From Shewanella sp. (lineage in GTDB: Bacteria; Pseudomonadota; Gammaproteobacteria; Enterobacterales; Shewanellaceae), in contig SDWK01000595.1 in the NCBI GenBank assembly GCA_004195335.1, positions 1-11,016 on the forward strand: DNA of 11,016 bases, written 5' to 3'. A program made the position numbers and the translations under genes. Numbering within the stretch: the first letter of the stretch is position 1; the number at the start of each line of letters is the position of its first letter. Positions 7,342-11,016 of the stretch are shown here, in pieces. The notes beneath the pieces are model-generated. The model made no database searches. It was not told the origin of the DNA and worked only from the letters and a program-made list of their open reading frames with translations.

Positions 7342-8994
7342 TTAAGACAAAAATTCAGATTTTACCTTTTCAGCAATACCCGCGAGTTGTTGAAAACTCT
7401 CTCCCATAAAAGCCTGATACTTTTGACTCTGTCCGATGGCTTTAGGATTCATTGGTTGTCTGACTTGACTCGCACTAGGGGTTAACACGGTTCTTTTCGA
7501 TTGATAAAATGTCAGACACGACTCTTCAAACGATAGTCCACAATAATTGAGCAGCTTAGCTATCTCCTCATCGGGCGACTGAACTAGACGTTCAAAGCTA
7601 AGATGATAGATATCTTCTGAATATATCTTGGTCCAATGCTGCATCAAGTCAACATAGCTCTGCCAGTAAACGACGATGTTATCGAGGGAGTAAGAGTAAT
7701 CATGCCCGCGGCTAAAGTGCTGTTTAAACACCCCCATGGCATTGTCATTAGCATCCCGAATGACATTGACGATCTTGGCATCGGGAAACAGAGTTTTAAT
7801 TAGCCCGATATGCAAAAAATTATTTGGATTTTTATCGATAAAATACTCAGGAGTACTTTCAAAGTATTGCGCAACCTGACCTAGATATTGCAATCTTAAA
7901 CTGTTAGCCTTTTCGTCAGATAAGTTCGACAGCCATTTAGCATAGCCACCCGACATATCTAGCTCCAAAGCCAAGCGTTCCATGTAAGGCAGCTCATCCG
8001 TTGCCTCGACCAAAGAGTGGCTTGCTAATATTTGCTCGGTGAGCGTAGTTCCCGATCTTGGCATCCCCACGATAAAAATGGGCGTTTGTTGAGAAGCAGA
8101 CGACTGACTCTTATCTTTTTTAACAGGAGTACACTCGAGTAAAGAATCAATAATATGTCTAAAAGGACCCGATTTAAAAGGACGAAGCTCCTGCATCAGT
8201 CGGTTAGCTTCACTTATTGAATAGAAAGACTGCTCATTATCATCTTGTTGCTCGAAGACACGGCTCTGAGCAAACAAAAATAGTGAACGACTCGCATTAG
8301 AATATTGGGTTGACTCGAGATTGTTTTTTAGTGATTTGGCATCGATATCGGTAAATGAATAATTTTTAAGATCGGCAAGGCTCCAATAACCTACAGCCTG
8401 GTGGCTAGGACCCGCTTTTATGTAACTGTGATAATACTTTGCCGCTTTTTCTGTATCGCCTTTGGCTTTATAGACATGGCCCAAATTGAGCAGAGCAGCC
8501 GGCTCACTGGAATCATGGTCTATACAGAAGTGAAATGCCTTCTCCGCCTCATCCATCAAGCCTATCTTGCTCGCCGTGATCCCAAGCTTAAACCTGTTTT
8601 CGTAATTTTCTGGCATGAGTTCGACGAGAGTGACCAGATATTGATATGCAGCAAAAAAATCTTCTCGCTTTTCAGCGATGAAGAGTAGTCCCGAAATGGC
8701 CCCAAAAGAATTAGGCTTTAGCGATATGACAAGGGAGAATACTTTATATGCCTCTTTAAGATCGTTACTCTTTACCGCAAGATGACCTAAAATCATTAAT
8801 GCATCTATTTGCTCCGGGTTACGACGCAGCACCTTTCTTGCGTACATACCGGCCGATGAAAACTTCTTCTCAGAATAAAAGACCTTTGCATCATTGAGGT
8901 AACGCTCTTCTCTGTTCAATTCCATTTCCCTTTTCTTATTATTATCTTCATGGTCTATTCTAATACCAATCGGTATATAGCTATCCATGACCAT
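7342..8994 (-). CDS. TPR-repeat protein with C-terminal sulfotransferase (tyrosylprotein sulfotransferase-like) domain
   Basis: The 550-residue product combines a TPR superhelix with a sulfotransferase and would sulfate a protein or peptide bound through its TPRs. Repeats run from about residue 32 to 195, seen in segments such as EQIDALMILGHLAVKSND and PAALLNLGHVYKAKGDTEKA. The PAPS loop is IFIVGMPRSGTTLTEQIL (306-323). E334 in EATDELP, K388 in DKNP and IVNVIRDANDNAMG (408-421, 3'-phosphate site) follow in order. The C-terminal VLTPSASQVRQPMN (503-516) is a hallmark of bacterial TPR-sulfotransferases. No signal peptide is seen, so it is probably cytosolic. ATG 8994 has no clear ribosome site. 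An in-frame ATG at 8925 (527 residues) follows AAAAGGG, although only two bases lie between, and is a reasonable alternative start. The gene runs convergently to the hydroxylase/sulfotransferase pair and divergently from the NYN gene, sharing its promoter region. The specific acceptor is unknown. Confidence 0.92.
   Translation of the reverse strand: MVMDSYIPIGIRIDHEDNNKKREMELNREERYLNDAKVFYSEKKFSSAGMYARKVLRRNPEQIDALMILGHLAVKSNDLKEAYKVFSLVISLKPNSFGAISGLLFIAEKREDFFAAYQYLVTLVELMPENYENRFKLGITASKIGLMDEAEKAFHFCIDHDSSEPAALLNLGHVYKAKGDTEKAAKYYHSYIKAGPSHQAVGYWSLADLKNYSFTDIDAKSLKNNLESTQYSNASRSLFLFAQSRVFEQQDDNEQSFYSISEANRLMQELRPFKSGPFRHIIDSLLECTPVKKDKSQSSASQQTPIFIVGMPRSGTTLTEQILASHSLVEATDELPYMERLALELDMSGGYAKWLSNLSDEKANSLRLQYLGQVAQYFESTPEYFIDKNPNNFLHIGLIKTLFPDAKIVNVIRDANDNAMGVFKQHFSRGHDYSYSLDNIVVYWQSYVDLMQHWTKIYSEDIYHLSFERLVQSPDEEIAKLLNYCGLSFEESCLTFYQSKRTVLTPSASQVRQPMNPKAIGQSQKYQAFMGESFQQLAGIAEKVKSEFLS
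8963..8976. promoter_or_regulatory. ATACC-AATC-GGTAT near-palindrome at the 5' end of the TPR-sulfotransferase gene
   Basis: The 14-bp dyad has five perfect pairs on each side and an imperfect centre. It lies inside the first 10 codons if ATG 8994 is used, but in the untranslated leader if ATG 8925 is used. It could be an operator or a fragment of a dispersed repeat; a genome-wide count would decide. Confidence 0.25.
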
Positions 8995-9089
8995 ACCATT
9001 GGCACAGAACTATTCACACAATAGCGGTTATCTCTAACGATTTATCCTAAAAAAATGTTATTAGCTTGTTTAAACTCAGGCTTGCCTTG

Positions 9090-9107
9090 TCATTATAAGC
9101 ATAATGA
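9090..9107. promoter_or_regulatory. Perfect 18-bp palindrome overlapping both divergent promoters
   Basis: TCATTAT-AAGC-ATAATGA is a perfect 7-bp inverted repeat with a four-base centre. It covers the -10 of the leftward promoter and the -35 of the rightward one, so a protein bound here could repress both. The sequence is AT-rich and partly composed of promoter elements, so chance symmetry cannot be excluded. Confidence 0.4.
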
Positions 9108-9120
9108 AGTAGAAATATAA
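9092..9120 (-). promoter_or_regulatory. Promoter for the TPR-sulfotransferase gene
   Basis: Read on the minus strand, TATAAT (9097-9092) is a perfect -10, preceded at exactly 17 bp by TTATAT (9120-9115) as a weak -35. The start point would be near 9085, giving a leader of about 90 nt to ATG 8994 or 160 nt to ATG 8925. Confidence 0.45.
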
Positions 9121-9121
9121 T
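9093..9121 (+). promoter_or_regulatory. Promoter for the NYN-domain gene
   Basis: TATAAT (9116-9121) is a perfect -10 with TTATAA (9093-9098) as a weak -35 at 17 bp. Transcription would start near 9128, about 23 nt before the ATG at 9151. It is interlocked with the opposing promoter: each -10 overlaps the -35 of the other. Confidence 0.5.
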
Positions 9122-9150
9122 CCGACTTCACTTTCTGCTCCAGAGACCTT

Positions 9151-9630
9151 ATGACGCCTAAAAAGATTGCCATATTTGTCGATGTTCAAAATATCTATTA
9201 CACCTGCCGTCAAGCCTTCGGTCGACAATTCAACTATAGAAAACTATGGCAACATATCAGTCATGAGGGAGATATATCCTCAGCAACGGCCTATGCGATT
9301 CATCGCGGTGATGATGGCCAGTTAAAGTTTCAGGATGCACTCAAACATATCGGTTTCGATGTTAAATTGAAGCCCTTTATTCAGAGAAGTGATGGCAGTG
9401 CGAAAGGTGATTGGGATGTGGGTATCACCATAGATATCATGGAAGCAGCCAGCGAAGTCGATAGTATTATTTTACTCTCTGGTGACGGTGACTTCTCTCT
9501 TCTGATGCTGAAAATCTATCAAAAGTATGGAGTCGATACCCAAGTCTATGGCGTCCCAACATTGACGGCGAAATCACTCATCGACTCAGCTTGTCAATAC
9601 CATGAAATTGATGATGCTCTATTGTTGTAG
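9151..9630 (+). CDS. NYN-domain (LabA/DUF88-like) PIN-fold protein, putative RNase
   Basis: The 159-residue protein is a single NYN domain, a PIN-like fold whose acidic residues bind metal and often cleave RNA. FVDVQNIYY opens the domain with D11 and N14. KGDWDVGITIDIM carries D87, D89 and D95, and LLSGDGDFSLL carries D112 and D114. All expected acidic positions are present, so it is probably an active enzyme; the RNA target is unknown. Length is normal for the short stand-alone proteobacterial form. ATG 9151 begins directly before the first strand (MTPKKIAIFV), and its ribosome site is weak (CAGAGA). It is divergent from the TPR-sulfotransferase with a shared control region, though a functional link is only a guess. 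In cyanobacteria the related LabA acts in clock output, which does not transfer here. Confidence 0.9.
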   Translation: MTPKKIAIFVDVQNIYYTCRQAFGRQFNYRKLWQHISHEGDISSATAYAIHRGDDGQLKFQDALKHIGFDVKLKPFIQRSDGSAKGDWDVGITIDIMEAASEVDSIILLSGDGDFSLLMLKIYQKYGVDTQVYGVPTLTAKSLIDSACQYHEIDDALLL

Positions 9631-9641
9631 TGCAATAGGGC
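9616..9641 (+). repeat. Hairpin enclosing the NYN gene stop codon
   Basis: GCTCTATTG (9616-9624) pairs with CAATAGGGC (9633-9641) over nine bases with one G-U, and the eight-base loop holds the TAG stop. No T-run follows, so it is not a standard intrinsic terminator. It may stabilise the 3' end or assist termination. Confidence 0.4.
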
Positions 9642-9722
9642 TCAGCTCTAGTGCAGAAATGGATAACTCTCTCCTTCCTCCGATATAAAGAGCAATAGAG
9701 AGTAGAGTTGTGACAGAGCAGC

Positions 9723-9728
9723 TATAAT
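9723..9728 (+). promoter_or_regulatory. Candidate -10 box for the YbaK-type gene
   Basis: TATAAT lies 34 bp before the ATG at 9762. No convincing -35 is found at 16-18 bp, so this is a weak call. Readthrough from the NYN gene is the alternative. Confidence 0.3.
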
Positions 9729-9761
9729 TGAAAGGTCATATTGTCTTTTTGAGGTAACATC

Positions 9762-10241
9762 ATGACTATTTCGACACGTTTGAATGATTATCTTACCGAT
9801 AACGAGGTTAACTATAACCTCGTGGCTCATCCCCATAGTTTTAACTCTCTGAGTTCTGCAATTGCTGCTCATATATCTCCATCACACGTTGCGAAAGCCG
9901 TGATCCTGGAAGACCATGAGGGACGAAAAATTATGGCTGTCCTACCCGCCGACCATAAGATCAACTTAGGGGCACTCAGCGAAAAACTTAATCGGGATTT
10001 TCACCTGATAAAAGAACAAGCCGTCTACCAGATGTTCAATGACTGTGAACATGGCGCGATACCACCTATCGGTGATGTCTACCATATGGACACTGTCTAT
10101 GATGATCTCTTAGTGGAGTCCAATGAGCTGTATTTAGAGGCGGGTGATCACAGTAGCTTTATTCATATAGAAAGGAAGGACTTCATTCGACTGATTAAAG
10201 ATGCCAAACATCTTAGGTTCAGCCATCAAACTATTCATTAA
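9762..10241 (+). CDS. YbaK/ProX-type aminoacyl-tRNA deacylase (trans-editing) domain protein
   Basis: The 159-residue protein is a stand-alone YbaK domain. Such proteins hydrolyse mischarged aminoacyl-tRNAs in the cytosol and so protect translation accuracy. The conserved lysine expected in the substrate pocket is K45 in HVAKAVIL, and the family loop G-x-x-P appears as GAIPPIG (98-104). The N-terminal half (LNDYLTDNEVNYNLVAHPHS) has the usual helix followed by a strand and histidines. The ATG at 9762 is supported by GAGGT six bases upstream. The exact tRNA specificity (Pro, Cys or other) cannot be told, so no symbol is given. The gene lies 131 bp after the NYN gene on the same strand and may have its own promoter. 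Confidence 0.88.
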   Translation: MTISTRLNDYLTDNEVNYNLVAHPHSFNSLSSAIAAHISPSHVAKAVILEDHEGRKIMAVLPADHKINLGALSEKLNRDFHLIKEQAVYQMFNDCEHGAIPPIGDVYHMDTVYDDLLVESNELYLEAGDHSSFIHIERKDFIRLIKDAKHLRFSHQTIH

Positions 10242-10293
10242 TTTGAGCAGGCAATAAGGCAAAGGAACCTATGGAGATTCCAACATAAGTTCC

Positions 10294-10349
10294 TAAAGTC
10301 TTGAAAGTGAGTCCTTAGAAATGAGTCTTTAAAATTAGCCTCTTAAAAT
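10294..10349. repeat. Degenerate 14-bp tandem repeat, about four units
   Basis: The last three units align in register from 10308: TGAGTCCTTAGAAA, TGAGTCTTTAAAAT and TAGCCTCTTAAAAT. A poorer copy precedes them. Units one and two of these agree at 11 of 14 positions, and the third is looser. The region is AT-rich, so part of the similarity may be chance. Confidence 0.3.
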
Positions 10350-10445
10350 AGAGGGAATTTCACTCATAGGGGAGAGTGTGCTTCCATAAAAACTGACAAA
10401 TAGCGGTCAGAGGACTGATATCACACATATTAGCTTGGGTAAGTA

Positions 10446-10474
10446 ACCAGAGATAAGCACCATCTATCTCTGGT
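10446..10474 (-). terminator. Perfect 10-bp hairpin downstream of the porin gene, probable terminator
   Basis: ACCAGAGATA and TATCTCTGGT are perfect complements around a nine-base loop, about 54 bp past the porin stop. On the minus strand TTACTTA follows, a poor U-tract, so termination may be weak or the stem may protect the mRNA 3' end. It could serve both convergent genes. Confidence 0.45.
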
Positions 10475-10527
10475 ATAAAAGGAGGCTCACATAAGCGCTT
10501 CTCAGTTAATACCACTTCAAAACTGGA

Positions 10528-11016
10528 TTAATAGCGCCACTCTTTAGCAAAATCATACCTGAAGCCAACCACCCAAGATGAGAAGTCATCGAAGTAATCC
10601 ATATCACGATATAAATACTCAATGTGGAAACGTAGATTATCATCAGGCGACCACTCCAGTGTGGTGTTGTAGCCATCGAACTTTCTACTGATCAATTGCC
10701 CATAACCATCATCAAACTCGAAGTAACCTAATTTTACCTTGAACTGCTCCCCCAAAGGATAAGCCGCTGCCAAGTCAATCGTTTGGCCATCACGGTCTTG
10801 AGATATTAGATCCCTTTTATAGGTTCGCTCCTGATAGGCTCCAGCAAGATACAAGCCATTATCAAAACCATGAGCCAATGAAGCGCCCCACACTTCATCT
10901 TCACCGGTGGTTATCTCAGAATCCATACTATCCTCAATCAGATAACTGATAGCCCCATGAAACCCACCATGATCGAAACCTACCCCTAAGTTGACTAAAT
11001 CGGCATCATCACTACC
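10528..11016 (-). CDS. Gram-negative outer-membrane porin (C-terminal part, 5' end outside window)
   Basis: The last 162 residues of a beta-barrel porin are present, and the reading frame stays open to the right edge. Alternating polar and aromatic residues form successive strands, as in LYLAGAYQERTYK, VKLGYFEFDDGY, FHIEYLYRDMDYF and WVVGFRYDF. The protein ends in an aromatic residue (EWRY), as is usual for a BamA recognition signal. The pattern matches trimeric general porins (Porin_4/OmpC-like) of about 300-380 residues, so roughly half is missing. It would let small hydrophilic solutes cross the outer membrane. The internal Met at 10926 is not the start, because coding continues upstream in the same frame. 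Pore selectivity cannot be judged. Confidence 0.88.
   Translation of the reverse strand, partial: GSDDADLVNLGVGFDHGGFHGAISYLIEDSMDSEITTGEDEVWGASLAHGFDNGLYLAGAYQERTYKRDLISQDRDGQTIDLAAAYPLGEQFKVKLGYFEFDDGYGQLISRKFDGYNTTLEWSPDDNLRFHIEYLYRDMDYFDDFSSWVVGFRYDFAKEWRY

Noticed and set aside
8401..8688. Plus-strand 95-codon ORF
   Set aside because: It is antisense to the TPR repeats and is explained by the composition of that gene.
9648..9872. Minus-strand 74-codon ORF
   Set aside because: It overlaps the promoter and start of the YbaK-type gene and has no recognisable features.
1..11016. Mobile element, prophage or CRISPR array
   Set aside because: No transposase, integrase or phage gene, no long terminal repeats and no regular spaced repeats were seen.

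Overview
The window looks like chromosomal DNA of a marine gammaproteobacterium, most likely Shewanella or a close relative. This rests on gene content and protein style: an RND efflux pair, a short NYN protein, a YbaK-type deacylase, a Gram-negative porin and TPR-sulfotransferases. No rRNA or other phylogenetic marker is present, so the genus is an inference. No tRNA, rRNA, insertion sequence, phage gene or CRISPR array was seen.

Layout. Positions 1-4107 (minus strand) hold a two-gene RND efflux operon: a periplasmic adaptor followed by the inner-membrane pump, joined by a one-base TAATG stop/start overlap. The pump runs off the left edge and lacks only its extreme C-terminus. Its upstream region (4108-4423) has a GTAAA-N5-GTAAA direct repeat, the form of a CpxR box, about 42 bp from a predicted start point, plus a separate 21-bp inverted repeat. 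A small GNAT acetyltransferase with a TTG start follows on the plus strand (4424-4861).

The centre (about 4928-8994) is the most unusual part. An extended -10 promoter and a roughly 100-nt leader, foldable so that the ribosome binding site is buried, precede a sulfotransferase (5045-6055) and an Asp/Asn beta-hydroxylase-type dioxygenase (6164-7267, or from 6065). Both enzymes end in nearly the same SEC-C zinc-binding tail. A strong hairpin with a short T-run closes this pair. Convergent to it is a TPR protein with a tyrosylprotein-sulfotransferase-like domain (7342-8994, minus). Together these suggest a protein or peptide modification cassette combining hydroxylation and sulfation, with SEC-C and TPR modules acting as docking parts. 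The substrate is not identifiable from the window.

The right part (9151-11016) holds a NYN-domain (LabA/DUF88) protein, which shares a back-to-back promoter region and an 18-bp palindrome with the TPR-sulfotransferase. It is followed by a YbaK-type aminoacyl-tRNA deacylase. The last gene is the C-terminal 162 residues of an outer-membrane porin on the minus strand, running off the right edge.
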